64,000 nucleotides of DNA from Vibrio sp. Isolate34 (GTDB lineage Bacteria; Pseudomonadota; Gammaproteobacteria; Enterobacterales; Vibrionaceae). Under the pieces are notes generated by a model. The model searched no databases. It had not been told where the DNA came from and saw nothing but the letters and a program-made list of their open reading frames with translations. Shown here one piece after another: positions 37,850-48,173 of the stretch. Position 1 is the stretch's first letter; each line of letters begins with the position of its first letter. The stretch spans positions 1-64,000 of the forward strand of contig NZ_JAKEUO010000010.1 in assembly GCF_022397915.1 (NCBI RefSeq), read 5' to 3'. Both the position numbers and the translations under genes were made by a program.

Positions 37850-38494
37850 ATGGAAAAGAAACATTTAGTTTTGGCATCCGGTTCACCACGCCGCAAAGAG
37901 TTGCTATCCCAACTTGGTTATGAGTTTTCTGTTCTCGTAACCGACGTTGAAGAGTGTAAACACGCCCAAGAAACCGCCGAACAGTACGTTAAGCGACTAT
38001 CTTTAGATAAAGCTTTAGCGGCGCTGTCTTTCTTAGCGACGAATCCTTCTGAAAAGCAGCATGTCGAGTCTGGTTCTGATACTGTAGTTGTCAGTTCTGA
38101 TGTTATTTCTCTTGATTCTGAAACAGTGGTTTTGGGCTCTGACACCGTCGTGGTAAGCCAAGGGCAAGTACTAGAGAAACCAACCGATTTTTCTGACTCT
38201 AAGCGTATGCTTACTCAGTTAGCGGACGGACGTCATCAAGTGATGACGGCAGTCTCTGTGGTTTCGGAAGAAAAACAAAAAACAGAAATCGTTATTACCG
38301 ACGTATGGTTTAAACCCCTCAGTGAAAAAGAAATAGAACAATACTGGCAAACAGGGGAGCCATGCGATAAAGCCGGTAGCTATGGGATCCAAGGTTTGGG
38401 TGGACGCTTTGTTACCCGAATCGAAGGTAGTTATTACGCCGTTGTCGGCTTACCTTTATTTGAAACGGACCAGCTACTGCAAGAATTCTTATAA
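37850..38494 (+). CDS. maf: Maf-like nucleotide pyrophosphatase (YhdE type) with an internal repeat
   Basis: House-cleaning nucleoside triphosphate pyrophosphatase (dTTP/UTP specificity in YhdE), usual neighbour of mre and rng. The N-terminus LVLASGSPRRKELLSQLG is the substrate motif. The catalytic-Asp segment, usually one copy of LGADTVV, appears here as GSDTVVVS twice (38072-38095 and 38135-38158), with a degenerate SETVVL between. This adds about 21 residues to the usual length of about 195. The end has EPCDKAGSYGIQGLGGRFV, the second conserved block. A GTG at 37844 gives two more residues; ATG 37850 is chosen, but the choice is uncertain. Confidence 0.9.
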   Translation: MEKKHLVLASGSPRRKELLSQLGYEFSVLVTDVEECKHAQETAEQYVKRLSLDKALAALSFLATNPSEKQHVESGSDTVVVSSDVISLDSETVVLGSDTVVVSQGQVLEKPTDFSDSKRMLTQLADGRHQVMTAVSVVSEEKQKTEIVITDVWFKPLSEKEIEQYWQTGEPCDKAGSYGIQGLGGRFVTRIEGSYYAVVGLPLFETDQLLQEFL

Positions 38495-38514
38495 TTACTA
38501 ATCTGAGGTGCACC

Positions 38515-39984
38515 ATGAGTGCTGAATTGTTGCTGAACGTGACCCCGAGTGAAACTCGCGTGGCCATGATTGAAGGGGGAGCTCTTCAAGAGATTCATGT
38601 CGAACGAGATGCTCGACGCGGTATCGTAGGAAATATCTATAAAGGACGTGTAAGCCGTGTTCTTCCGGGAATGCAGGCAGCTTTTGTGGATATAGGCCTT
38701 GAGAAAGCAGCTTTTTTACACGCCTCTGATATTGTTCCGCATACTGAATGTGTTGCTGAAAATGAAAAGAAGCAGTTTCAGGTTCGCGATATTTCAGAGC
38801 TTGTTCGCCAAGGACAAGACATTGTGGTTCAAGTGGTCAAAGACCCACTTGGTACTAAAGGTGCCCGCTTAACTACAGATATCACTCTACCATCTCGTTA
38901 CCTAGTCTTTATGCCGGGCGCCAGCCATGTTGGTGTTTCTCAGCGTATTGATAGCGAATCTGAACGTAATCGCCTTAAGAAAGTCGTGTCGCGTTACTGT
39001 GACGAACACGGTGGCTTTATTATCCGTACTGCAGCCGAAGGTGCAGATTCTAATGAGCTTGCACAAGATGCGGCTTTTTTGAAGCGACTTTGGCTAAAGG
39101 TTCTTGAGCGTCGTGGTAAGCACAAAGCGCGCACTCGTCTATACGGTGAGCTTTGCTTAAGCCAACGTATCTTGCGAGACTTCGTGGGTACTGAGCTGAG
39201 CAAGATTCAGGTCGACTCTCGTCTAGAATATGAAAACCTTAAAGAGTTTACTTCTGAGTACGTGCCTGAGCTGACTGACAAGCTTGAGCTGTATGAAGGT
39301 GATAAGCCGATCTTTGATATGTACGATACCGAGAACGAAATTCAACGTTCATTGGATCGTAAAGTCGAATTAAAGTCTGGTGGGTATCTGATTATCGACC
39401 AAACTGAAGCGATGACCACAGTTGATATCAACACTGGCGCGTTTGTTGGTCGTCGTAATCTAGAGGAGACGATTTTCAATACTAACGTTGAAGCGACTCA
39501 AGCCATTGCTCGTCAGCTGCGTTTACGTAACTTAGGTGGCATCATCATTATCGACTTCATCGATATGTTGTCTGAGGAGCATCGTAAGCGAGTGCTCACT
39601 TCTTTAGAGGCCGCGTTAGACAAAGATCGTGTGAAAACCAATATTAATGGCTTTACACAGCTTGGTTTGGTGGAGATGACGCGTAAGCGTACTCGTGAAA
39701 GTATTGAGCATATTCTGTGTTCTAGTTGCCCTGCTTGTGAAGGTCGTGGCAGTGTGAAGACAGTCGAAACCGTTTGTTATGAAATACTTCGAGAGATCAC
39801 GCGTGTGAACCGTGCCTACGACGCCGATAAGTTTGTTGTCTATGCCGCAGCGGCTGTTGCCGAAGCGTTAGAGGGCGATGAATCGCATGCGCTTGCTGAG
39901 CTTGAAGTGTTTATTGGTAAACAAGTTAAAATCCAGGCTGAGCCTCTGTACATACAAGAGCAGTTTGACGTTGTTATGATGTAA
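38515..39984 (+). CDS. rng: Ribonuclease G
   Basis: Endoribonuclease of the RNase E/G family that matures 16S rRNA 5' ends and cuts mRNAs. An S1 domain (about 38-125) with GNIYKGRVSRVLPGMQAAFVDIG comes first. The catalytic DNase I-like part holds Asp residues in TVDINTGAFVG and IIIIDFIDM. The zinc-link CSSCPACEGRG is near 404. At 489 residues it lacks the long C-terminal tail of RNase E. It is co-directional with maf and yhdP. Confidence 0.97.
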   Translation: MSAELLLNVTPSETRVAMIEGGALQEIHVERDARRGIVGNIYKGRVSRVLPGMQAAFVDIGLEKAAFLHASDIVPHTECVAENEKKQFQVRDISELVRQGQDIVVQVVKDPLGTKGARLTTDITLPSRYLVFMPGASHVGVSQRIDSESERNRLKKVVSRYCDEHGGFIIRTAAEGADSNELAQDAAFLKRLWLKVLERRGKHKARTRLYGELCLSQRILRDFVGTELSKIQVDSRLEYENLKEFTSEYVPELTDKLELYEGDKPIFDMYDTENEIQRSLDRKVELKSGGYLIIDQTEAMTTVDINTGAFVGRRNLEETIFNTNVEATQAIARQLRLRNLGGIIIIDFIDMLSEEHRKRVLTSLEAALDKDRVKTNINGFTQLGLVEMTRKRTRESIEHILCSSCPACEGRGSVKTVETVCYEILREITRVNRAYDADKFVVYAAAAVAEALEGDESHALAELEVFIGKQVKIQAEPLYIQEQFDVVMM

Positions 39985-39994
39985 TGGAAATTTT

Positions 39995-42900
39995 GTGAGC
40001 TCAAGCGTTACTCTGATTCTACGTGCATGTTTATGGTTAGTGGTTACTCTCTTAGTAACGCTAGCCATTGCCGTTACTACACTTCGTGTAGCCTTACCCA
40101 ATTTAAACAAGTATCAATCTGAAATTGAGCTTTGGGTAAACCAACATTCCGGTTTTGATTTTTCAATTCAAGACGTGGGCGGTTTTTGGCGTAACACTCA
40201 CCCCTCTATTGCTCTGCAAGGCGTAAAAGCCAGCCTTCCTAATACAGAAGATGTGACCTTCTCTGTTGAGCGTGTTGAAGTTGAGTTTGACTTGATTCAA
40301 TCGGTTGTTCAGATGCGCCCTGTCGTGGCCGATCTGGTCATGAATCAAATGTACCTCGATATCCGCACTATTGATCTGTTTGCTGCGCAAAACGGCACAG
40401 AGAAGCCCAAAGATTCGGGTTCCTCCAAGCGCGTGATGCAAGAGCTGGATAATCTATTGCTCAAGACTTTAGTGGATGTCACCGCTAAAGATTCCACTAT
40501 TTTATATCGAGCTGTTTCTGATGAAGAACGTCAGTTGGATATCGATACCCTGAAATGGCAGAACTCGGGCAAACACCACCTTGCGGAAGGTGTGGTGAGC
40601 ATCAAAGACGCCAACCTAAACTCTTTGTCAGTGAGCGCTAACTTTATTGATGGCGGATCGCTGACGGATGTGACGGGCGAGTTTTATGTCAGCGCAGACA
40701 GTATCTCAATAAAACCTTGGTTAACGCGTTATATGCAGGCTGAATCCGGCATTGAAACGGGTACCGTGAGCTTGAATAGCTGGTTAACACTGCGTAACAG
40801 CAAACCTGTGAGCGCTTATGTTGAAGTTCTGCCTTCAGAATTGACTTGGAACGAAGATGGCAAGCATGACTTGATGCTTGAATCTGGCGTCTTTAAGTTG
40901 TCTCCGATTGATGATGGTTGGCAAGTAAATGGTCACTCACTTAATTTGAGAACAGATGATACGCCTTGGCCAGAACTGGATGTAGCGTTTAAGTGGAACA
41001 AAGGTCCTTGGGAGCTGAATGTCTCTGAACTCAATATTGAGACAATTACTCCGCTGATTAAGCTTCTTCCGGATTCAAAACAATCCACCAAAATGATTAG
41101 CGTCTTGGCTCCTGGCGGTTCTGTTTCTGATATTCGCGTATCAATGGGTTCAGGCATCGAGAGTCTGCGTTATTCGGCGAGTTTCTCTGATCTTGCTATC
41201 GAGCAATGGGAACTGGTCCCAGGCTTTAGCCAGGTGTCAGGTAGCGTGTTTGGCTCTGCATCAGAAGCGAAAGCCAGCCTACATGTTATTGACGATGTAT
41301 TCCCTTATGGTGATGTCTTCCAAGCGCCGTTGAATATCAAACAAGGTCAGGTTGATATCGTTTGGCAGCAAGATGAAAACGGCTGGAAGCTTTGGTCTGA
41401 CAAAGTCACAGCAGCCACGCCAGATCTACAAGTACTCGGCGCATTTCGCTTAGACTTCCCAAAAGATGCTAGCCCATTCTTATCGTTCTACGGTGAAGCG
41501 GACGCTTACAATGTCGGCGAAACGTGGCGCTACCTACCAACGTTAGCACTTGGTCAAGACCTCACAGATTACCTTTCTACTGCGATTCAAGCGGGTAAAG
41601 CGGATACCGTAAAACTGTTGTGGCATGGTGAATTAGCGCAGTATCCATACACTAATCATGATGGTATTTTCCAAGTTTGGGTAGGATTAGAAGACGCTAA
41701 ATTTAGCTTTGATACCGCGTGGCCACTAATTACTGACCTTCAGCTTGATCTGTTGTTTGAGAATGATGCGATGCATCTAGACTCTCGCTCAGCACAGTTG
41801 ATGGATGTAACGGCAGACCGAATCACAGGACGCATTCCTTACTTAGGGGAAGGCGGTCATATTGAGATTGAAGCCAAGGCTACGGCGTCTGGCAATGCGG
41901 TACGCGATTACATGACGTCTTCGCCATTGGTAGGTTCGGTCGGAGCCGCGTTAACTGCACTTCAAGTCAGCGGTGATGTATCTTCGGAGTTTCAGCTTAA
42001 TATCCCGTTTGATTCGGATAGAGAAGCAAGAGCATGGGGTTACGCTGACCTAAACGAAAACCATGTAGAGATTGAAGCGCCACCAATGGTGTTAGAAAAC
42101 ACCACGGGTCGAATTGAATTTGATAATGATGTCGTGACGGCAAACGGCCTTGCTGCGGACTTGTTGAAGCAAGGTATCTCGATTGATTTTAAAGGCCTGA
42201 ATGATGGCCCCGGTTATGCGGTTGATATCGATGTGTTAGGCGATTGGGATGTTAAACCTCTCGAACCTTACATAGGTGAACAATGGCTAAGCCGTCTGTC
42301 TGGTCATGCACAATGGCAGAGTCAGATTGATATTCAGCTCAATGATATCGGTTTTACATACCAATTGGATTTGCAGTCCGACCTAAAATATTTGGCGAGT
42401 GATTATCCATATCCACTGGCGAAAAAGTCATTGGAAAGTGGGTCTGCAAGGCTACAAGCATCGGGCAACCAAGAGGCGATTACCGCGCGTTTGCAACTGC
42501 CGAATACCAAGTACCAAGCTGAAATCGATATTACAGGCGATGTACCTGAATTAACGGCGACTAACTTAGTTCTCGGCCGTGGTGGCTATAAAATTAGCCC
42601 TGTTGTTGGCCATCATGCACTGATTCGTACTGACAAATTTAATGCCGATGATTGGTTATCGGTTGTGATGGAGCCCGTACAGCCGTCAACTGCTGTGCTG
42701 AGCCAAATGAATACGCCAACCATTCCTGCGCCAAGCCGCATCACCTTTGAGAGTAAGGAGCTGATCTTAGGTGGTATTTCTTGGAATGATGTTGATTTTA
42801 GTGCTCGTAAGAACAAGCAAGCGTGGCAGATGGAAGTGTCCAGCCAAGAGATAGAAGGCGACATTAATTATCTACCTCCTTATGACTTAACGGTTTCGCT

Positions 42901-43867
42901 GGATCGTCTGCACTTGTTTGTTCCTGAATGGAGCGACAAAGACAAGCAAGAGCAATTACTGCAACGCAAACCGCAAGAAGCGCCATTGATCTCTGAGTTA
43001 GATAGAAAGATCCATGATGCGATGCCGAATTTGACGCTGACTCTTAACGATTTTTGGCTGCAAGGCTACAAGGTCGGTAAAGTCGATGTTGAGATGGCTA
43101 GACAAGATAATCGCATTGATTGGAAGAAGATTCAGGTTCGAAGCGGCGGCAATAAAGCGGATGTCAGTGGCTGGTGGGAACTAGACGGTGACAAGAGTCA
43201 TTCCGCGCTAACGGTTGATGTTGAAGGTGAAAATAACAGTGAACTAATGGAGCGCTTCGGTATTACTTCCGGTATTCAAAAAGCGCCATTTGCATTGGAA
43301 GGCAAACTGAACTGGGATGGTTCGCCTTGGGGAATCAAAATGGATACCCTTGATGGCAACGTTAAAACTAAGTTTGGTAAAGGCATCATCTCTGATGTGA
43401 GTGGTGCAGCTCGATTGCTAGGTCTGTTCAGTTTGGATTCGATCATCCGTAAGATGCAGCTCGACTTCTCTGATGTGTTTGATAAAGGCATGGCGTTCAA
43501 CAGCATCACTGGTACGGGTGAGATCCAAAACGGTATCTTCCTTACCAACGACCTGAATATGGATGCGGTGGCCGGTGAAATGAAGATCAAAGGCATCGCC
43601 AACCTAAATACGCGTCAGGTTGATGCAGAAGTGAACTTTACTCCAGATATCACTTCTGGAATTCCGGTATTAACGGCGTTTGCGGTAACCCCGCAAACCG
43701 CATTGTACGTATTGGCGGTGACCACGGTTATTTCGCCGGTTGTTGAAGTCTTTACCCAAGTTAATTATTCGGTGAAAGGACCATTGGATTCACCAACGGT
43801 GAGTGAGTTGTCTCGTAGTTCTGGTGAGTTCCAGTTGCCCGAAAAACTGAGAAAATCAGCGGAATAG
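39995..43867 (+). CDS. yhdP: AsmA-like envelope protein YhdP
   Basis: Large inner-membrane anchored protein, in E. coli one of the AsmA-like bridges that move phospholipid to the outer membrane. One N-terminal membrane segment (about 6-28) precedes 1260 periplasmic residues rich in beta strands. The C-terminal AsmA-type block (KTKFGKGIISDVSGAARLLGLFSLDSI) and terminal hydrophobic stretch match the family. Length 1290 is usual. The start is GTG, 11 bases after rng, with TGGA before it. Confidence 0.94.
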   Translation: MSSSVTLILRACLWLVVTLLVTLAIAVTTLRVALPNLNKYQSEIELWVNQHSGFDFSIQDVGGFWRNTHPSIALQGVKASLPNTEDVTFSVERVEVEFDLIQSVVQMRPVVADLVMNQMYLDIRTIDLFAAQNGTEKPKDSGSSKRVMQELDNLLLKTLVDVTAKDSTILYRAVSDEERQLDIDTLKWQNSGKHHLAEGVVSIKDANLNSLSVSANFIDGGSLTDVTGEFYVSADSISIKPWLTRYMQAESGIETGTVSLNSWLTLRNSKPVSAYVEVLPSELTWNEDGKHDLMLESGVFKLSPIDDGWQVNGHSLNLRTDDTPWPELDVAFKWNKGPWELNVSELNIETITPLIKLLPDSKQSTKMISVLAPGGSVSDIRVSMGSGIESLRYSASFSDLAIEQWELVPGFSQVSGSVFGSASEAKASLHVIDDVFPYGDVFQAPLNIKQGQVDIVWQQDENGWKLWSDKVTAATPDLQVLGAFRLDFPKDASPFLSFYGEADAYNVGETWRYLPTLALGQDLTDYLSTAIQAGKADTVKLLWHGELAQYPYTNHDGIFQVWVGLEDAKFSFDTAWPLITDLQLDLLFENDAMHLDSRSAQLMDVTADRITGRIPYLGEGGHIEIEAKATASGNAVRDYMTSSPLVGSVGAALTALQVSGDVSSEFQLNIPFDSDREARAWGYADLNENHVEIEAPPMVLENTTGRIEFDNDVVTANGLAADLLKQGISIDFKGLNDGPGYAVDIDVLGDWDVKPLEPYIGEQWLSRLSGHAQWQSQIDIQLNDIGFTYQLDLQSDLKYLASDYPYPLAKKSLESGSARLQASGNQEAITARLQLPNTKYQAEIDITGDVPELTATNLVLGRGGYKISPVVGHHALIRTDKFNADDWLSVVMEPVQPSTAVLSQMNTPTIPAPSRITFESKELILGGISWNDVDFSARKNKQAWQMEVSSQEIEGDINYLPPYDLTVSLDRLHLFVPEWSDKDKQEQLLQRKPQEAPLISELDRKIHDAMPNLTLTLNDFWLQGYKVGKVDVEMARQDNRIDWKKIQVRSGGNKADVSGWWELDGDKSHSALTVDVEGENNSELMERFGITSGIQKAPFALEGKLNWDGSPWGIKMDTLDGNVKTKFGKGIISDVSGAARLLGLFSLDSIIRKMQLDFSDVFDKGMAFNSITGTGEIQNGIFLTNDLNMDAVAGEMKIKGIANLNTRQVDAEVNFTPDITSGIPVLTAFAVTPQTALYVLAVTTVISPVVEVFTQVNYSVKGPLDSPTVSELSRSSGEFQLPEKLRKSAE

Positions 43868-43934
43868 ACTTAGCTGTTAGCGAGTTAATATGCGGCTAAA
43901 TACAGATTTCTGAATCATAATGAATGGAGATGCG

Positions 43935-44753
43935 GTGCACATGGATTGTGTTGGATTGATTCAAATGACTTCAGGTTCTAACCCTGAAAGCAACCTCGAA
44001 TATCTCGGTCAAGAGATAGTGAAGTGCAAAGAGTTAGGGGCTAAGTGGGTCGTTTGCCCTGAAAATGCATTGGTTTTTGGCAGTAAAGCAGATTATCACC
44101 AATATGCAGAGCCTTTAAATGACGGCCCACTGCAAAAGCGACTGTCTGATCTAGCCAAGCTTCATCGTATTTGGATTGTTGTTGGCAGTATGCCGATAAG
44201 GTCAGTCAAAGGCGTGACTACTACCACCTTGGTGGTTGATGACTTTGGCTGCTTGGTTGCTCATTACGACAAGCTACACATGTTCGATGTGGATGTCGCT
44301 GATGCTCATAAGTGCTATCGAGAGTCCGATATTTTCACGCCGGGTGACCGAGTTGTGACAGCGGAAACGCCTTTTGGTCGCTTAGGTTTGAGTATTTGTT
44401 ATGATGTGCGCTTTCCACACTTGTATTCCGAGTTACGTAAGCAAGGTGCGCAAATCATACTGGTTCCGGCTGCGTTTACTGCAGTCACCGGACAGGCGCA
44501 TTGGGAAGCATTATTAAGATGCCGTGCTATCGAAACACAATCGTGGATCGTCGCGGTAGGGCAAGGTGGTAAGCACCCTTGCCAAAGAGAAACATGGGGA
44601 CACTCTATGGTGGTTGATCCCTGGGGAAGAGTGGTTGCACAGTTAGGCCAAGATCCCAAAAGTATGGTGGTTGAGATAGACACGTCCAGTTGCGAATCAA
44701 TCAGGCAAAATATGCCCATCGCGCAACACTCTCGATTCACCAATCAATTTTAA
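43935..44753 (+). CDS. Carbon-nitrogen hydrolase (nitrilase superfamily, omega-amidase/Nit type)
   Basis: Cytoplasmic amidase with the nitrilase triad visible: Glu in VCPENALVF, Lys in [10 protein letters not shown] and Cys in [13 protein letters not shown]. Nit1-like enzymes act on deaminated glutathione, so that is a likely substrate; this is inference. The frame starts at ATG 43920; GTG 43935 has GGAG five bases upstream and gives [13 protein letters not shown], close to family starts (ATG 43941 is a third option). It sits between yhdP and tldD, an arrangement common in gamma-proteobacteria. Confidence 0.92.
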   Translation: MHMDCVGLIQMTSGSNPESNLEYLGQEIVKCKELGAKWVVCPENALVFGSKADYHQYAEPLNDGPLQKRLSDLAKLHRIWIVVGSMPIRSVKGVTTTTLVVDDFGCLVAHYDKLHMFDVDVADAHKCYRESDIFTPGDRVVTAETPFGRLGLSICYDVRFPHLYSELRKQGAQIILVPAAFTAVTGQAHWEALLRCRAIETQSWIVAVGQGGKHPCQRETWGHSMVVDPWGRVVAQLGQDPKSMVVEIDTSSCESIRQNMPIAQHSRFTNQF

Positions 44754-44772
44754 TTACAAACAAGAGCCATCT

Positions 44773-46218
44773 ATGAGCATTAATCAAATTGAAGAAGCGC
44801 TACTGAACCCAACAGGGCTTACGGAGCAAAATATCGCAGATACATTGGCGAGCATTGCTACCCGCCAAATTGATTATGCTGATATCTACTTTCAGTCAAG
44901 CTGGCACGAATCTTTGGTGTTAGAAGACAGCATTATTAAAGACGGCTCTTTCAATATCGATTGCGGTGTGGGTGTTCGCGCGGTATCTGGCGAAAAGACC
45001 GGTTTTGCTTACTCTGACCAAATCCAATTGGATGGTCTTAAACAGAGTGCAATTGCCGCTCGTGGTATCGCGAAGCAAGGTCAAAACGGCAAGGTTCAAG
45101 CCTTTAAACGCAACTCTAACCAAACTTACTATGATGCAGTTAACCCGCTAGCAAGCTGGGAAAAACAGCAGAAAACAGAATTACTAAAATCATTAGATGC
45201 TTACATTCGTACTAAAGAGCCTATGGTGACTGAAGTATCGATAAGCCTAAGCGGTGTGCATGAGCAGATGCTGGTTGCTGCGACGGATGGCACTTACGCT
45301 GGCGATATTCGTCCGCTTGTTCGTCTATCAATCAGTGTACTTGCGCAGAAAGGCGATCGCCGTGAGCGCGGCAGCGCTGGTGGCGGTGGCCGTTTTGGTT
45401 ACGATTTCTTCTTAAGTGATGACAAAGGCACCCAGGTTGCTTACCAATTTGCTGATGAAGCGATTCGCCAAGCACTTGTTAACCTTGAAGCGGTGGCTGC
45501 GCCTGCGGGTGCAATGCCTGTGGTTCTTGGTTCTGGTTGGCCGGGCGTTCTTCTACACGAAGCCGTAGGTCACGGTTTAGAAGGCGACTTCAACCGTAAA
45601 GAGTCTTCAGTATTCTCGGGTAAAGTTGGCAAGCAAGTTACTTCAAGCCTATGTACGATTGTTGATGATGGTACATTGACTGATCTTCGTGGTTCATTGA
45701 ACGTGGATGATGAAGGTGTTAACGGTCAGTACAACACGTTAATCGAAAACGGCATTCTAAAAGGTTACATGCAAGACAAATTGAATGCTCGTCTAATGGG
45801 TGTCGCACCGACAGGTAACGGTCGTCGTGAGTCTTACGCGCATCTTCCAATGCCACGTATGACGAACACATACATGCTACCGGGGGAGCACACGCCTGAA
45901 GAGATCATCGCGACGGTTGAGAAAGGCATCTACGCACCAAACTTCGGCGGCGGTCAGGTTGATATTACTTCTGGTAAGTTTGTATTCTCGGCTTCTGAAG
46001 CTTACATGATTGAAAACGGTAAGATCACTCACCCAGTGAAGGGTGCAACGTTGATCGGTTCTGGTATTGAAGCGATGCAGCAAGTGTCTATGGTCGGTAA
46101 CGATCTAAGTATCGACCGTGGTGTGGGTGTGTGTGGTAAGGCTGGTCAAAGCGTGCCAGTAGGTGTTGGGCAGCCAACATTGAAACTCGACTCGCTAACT
46201 GTTGGTGGTACTGAATAA
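44773..46218 (+). CDS. tldD: Metalloprotease TldD
   Basis: Subunit of the TldD/TldE (PmbA) zinc protease that degrades or trims peptides such as microcin precursors and the CcdA antitoxin. The motif [11 protein letters not shown] starts at His262, the HExxxH zinc site. Length 481 is usual. Partner tldE is not in the window. It ends the mre-tldD cluster with a strong terminator. Confidence 0.97.
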   Translation: MSINQIEEALLNPTGLTEQNIADTLASIATRQIDYADIYFQSSWHESLVLEDSIIKDGSFNIDCGVGVRAVSGEKTGFAYSDQIQLDGLKQSAIAARGIAKQGQNGKVQAFKRNSNQTYYDAVNPLASWEKQQKTELLKSLDAYIRTKEPMVTEVSISLSGVHEQMLVAATDGTYAGDIRPLVRLSISVLAQKGDRRERGSAGGGGRFGYDFFLSDDKGTQVAYQFADEAIRQALVNLEAVAAPAGAMPVVLGSGWPGVLLHEAVGHGLEGDFNRKESSVFSGKVGKQVTSSLCTIVDDGTLTDLRGSLNVDDEGVNGQYNTLIENGILKGYMQDKLNARLMGVAPTGNGRRESYAHLPMPRMTNTYMLPGEHTPEEIIATVEKGIYAPNFGGGQVDITSGKFVFSASEAYMIENGKITHPVKGATLIGSGIEAMQQVSMVGNDLSIDRGVGVCGKAGQSVPVGVGQPTLKLDSLTVGGTE

Positions 46219-46260
46219 TTCAGACGAATCTCTGCCAACTTACTTCAAAAGATTAAATTG

Positions 46261-46289
46261 AAAAGCGCCTCCAATGTGAGGCGCTTTTT
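46261..46289. terminator. Terminator between tldD and the phoH-like gene
   Basis: 11-bp stem AAAAGCGCCTC / GAGGCGCTTTT with loop CAATGT and a T-run after it. The genes converge here. On the minus strand the T-run is TTTTCAATTT, so it is weaker in that direction. Confidence 0.92.
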
Positions 46290-46326
46290 GTTTTTAGATT
46301 ACTGGTTCAGTGAGCGTATAGAGTCG

Positions 46327-47706
46327 CTACATGTTCTCTTCAGCAAACTCTGCCAGTCGGCTACGTACCACACCATTGAGGTGAATATTGGCACTGCCTT
46401 CGAAGTTTTTAAAACGCTCAACCATGTAGGTTAAGCCTGAAGTGACAGGGGTTAAGTAAGAAGAGTCTATTTGCGCTAGGTTACCTGAGCAAACAATCTT
46501 GGTCCCTTCACCACAACGGGTGATGATGGTTTTGATTTGTGATGCGGTGAGGTTTTGACACTCATCGAGAAGCACAAACGCATTCTGGATCGAACGGCCA
46601 CGCATAAAGTTAATCGATTTGAATTGGATGTTGGCTTTGTCACAGATGTATTTCATTGAACCTTCGGTGCAGTGGTCATTCTTGTGCAGCGCTTCGAGCG
46701 TATCGGTTACTGCGGCCAACCAAGGCAACATCTTTTCTTCTTCTGTACCTGGAAGGAAACCAATCGACTCACCAATGTCGGGCGTGTTTCGGGTTACGAT
46801 GATCTTATCGAACTGTTTACGTTCAATAGTTTGTTCAAGCGCAGCGGCCATGGCTAACAGTGTCTTACCACTACCTGCCGCACCAGTGAGGATTACAAGG
46901 TCAATATCGGGGTCGAGCAGGGCATCGATCGCCATACCTTGATAGACGTTTTTGGGTGTGATGTCCCACGCTCTGCGATTCATCAGTCTTTCGCGACTGA
47001 GGTCTCTCAGTGTGATGCTTTCTGGCTCAATTTCTTCGACTCGAGCGGCAAAGTCACTCTCTTCGTCAATCACATATTGGTTGAGGAACGTAGGCTCGAA
47101 AGGTTCTCTCGCTAAAGTGTGCAGCGTCTTGCCGCCTAAACTTCTGCTCTCGACATTGTCGATACCATCCCAAAATGAACCTTCGAGCTGTTGAAAGCCT
47201 TTGGTGAGGTATTGTATGTCATCGATCAGTTGGTCTGTTTGGTAATCTTCAACGAAACGAACGCCTGCGCCTTTTGCTCGTAAGCGCATGTTGATGTCTT
47301 TGGTGATGAGAACCACTTCGCGTGGCGCGCGTTTGTTTTGAAGATAGAGGACTGCGTTGAGGATTCGGTTATCGCCAGCTTTGTCGTCGGCGAAGGCCTT
47401 GATGCTTTCTTGAAGTTCGTAATCAGCGAGTATTGAAATACTGCCAGAGGCGTTAATGTCTTTAGAAAATGGAATGCCTTCCGATATTTGGTCTGGTGTG
47501 GCTTCTCTGAACAGGTCTTCGAGCGTTCGAATTGCAATTCTTGCATCTCGAGCAACGTCTCTTTTGCTGTCTTTGATTCTGTCGAGTTCTTCTAGCACTG
47601 TCATGGGGATAACGACATCGTGCTCTTGGAAAGAAAATATAGCGAAGGGTTCGTGAAGTAGGATATTGGTGTCTAAAACAAATAGCTTCCGGTTGGTCTC
47701 GCCCAT
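46327..47706 (-). CDS. PIN-PhoH fusion protein (PhoH2-like)
   Basis: An N-terminal PIN ribonuclease domain (LFVLDTNILLHEPFA with its first Asp; EELDRIKD; DNRILNAVLYL) is joined to a PhoH-type ATPase with Walker A TGAAGSGKTLLAMAAALE and Walker B FVLLDECQNLT. This architecture is known as PhoH2, a sequence-directed RNA helicase/RNase in mycobacteria; its role in vibrios is unclear. The frame opens at 47745, but AAGGAG five bases before the ATG at 47706 gives start MGETNRKLFVLDTN. It is a single gene, divergent from rapA. Confidence 0.9.
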   Translation of the reverse strand: MGETNRKLFVLDTNILLHEPFAIFSFQEHDVVIPMTVLEELDRIKDSKRDVARDARIAIRTLEDLFREATPDQISEGIPFSKDINASGSISILADYELQESIKAFADDKAGDNRILNAVLYLQNKRAPREVVLITKDINMRLRAKGAGVRFVEDYQTDQLIDDIQYLTKGFQQLEGSFWDGIDNVESRSLGGKTLHTLAREPFEPTFLNQYVIDEESDFAARVEEIEPESITLRDLSRERLMNRRAWDITPKNVYQGMAIDALLDPDIDLVILTGAAGSGKTLLAMAAALEQTIERKQFDKIIVTRNTPDIGESIGFLPGTEEEKMLPWLAAVTDTLEALHKNDHCTEGSMKYICDKANIQFKSINFMRGRSIQNAFVLLDECQNLTASQIKTIITRCGEGTKIVCSGNLAQIDSSYLTPVTSGLTYMVERFKNFEGSANIHLNGVVRSRLAEFAEENM

Positions 47707-47966
47707 AGCATCTCCTTGCCGACGTGCGGCTTGCCTTGCATTCATTGAACGTAGATAAAGCTCATATAAAGATTAGTATCTGATTCTGGTGATAGTCAAC
47801 TACTCACCTAAACTTCATCTAGAGGAATACCACCATATCGTTGTCGATGAATATGGCGTATTCGTTTGAGAGCAGCAATCTGCTACCTATAGATTAACCA
47901 TGATTTTTTGACAGTTTGATTGCACTGGCGAAAACAGAAAAAAAGCACGAAATCATCTCCTTTAGG

Positions 47967-47982
47967 CGTGACCTAAATCACA
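47967..47982 (+). promoter_or_regulatory. CRP-like site between phoH-like gene and rapA
   Basis: CGTGACCTAAATCACA: one half differs by one base from the TGTGA-N6-TCACA consensus. It lies 191 bases before rapA and about 260 before the PhoH-like start. Function is inferred from the motif. The rest of this 467-base gap is AT-rich, with nothing else I can name. Confidence 0.55.
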
Positions 47983-48173
47983 GCATCGAGTAAGATTAGC
48001 GACCTTTTTCTGCACCATTTTCTCGAGATATTTATTATCTAGAGCGCACTTATAAAGTGGCTGCAAACTAGGCATTTTTGGCTATATTTTTAGTTCGGGA
48101 GCGATAATGCTCTTGTTTAAAATTGCAGTTAAAAAAGACCAAATTCCAACTATAAGATTGAGGTAGTCGATTC

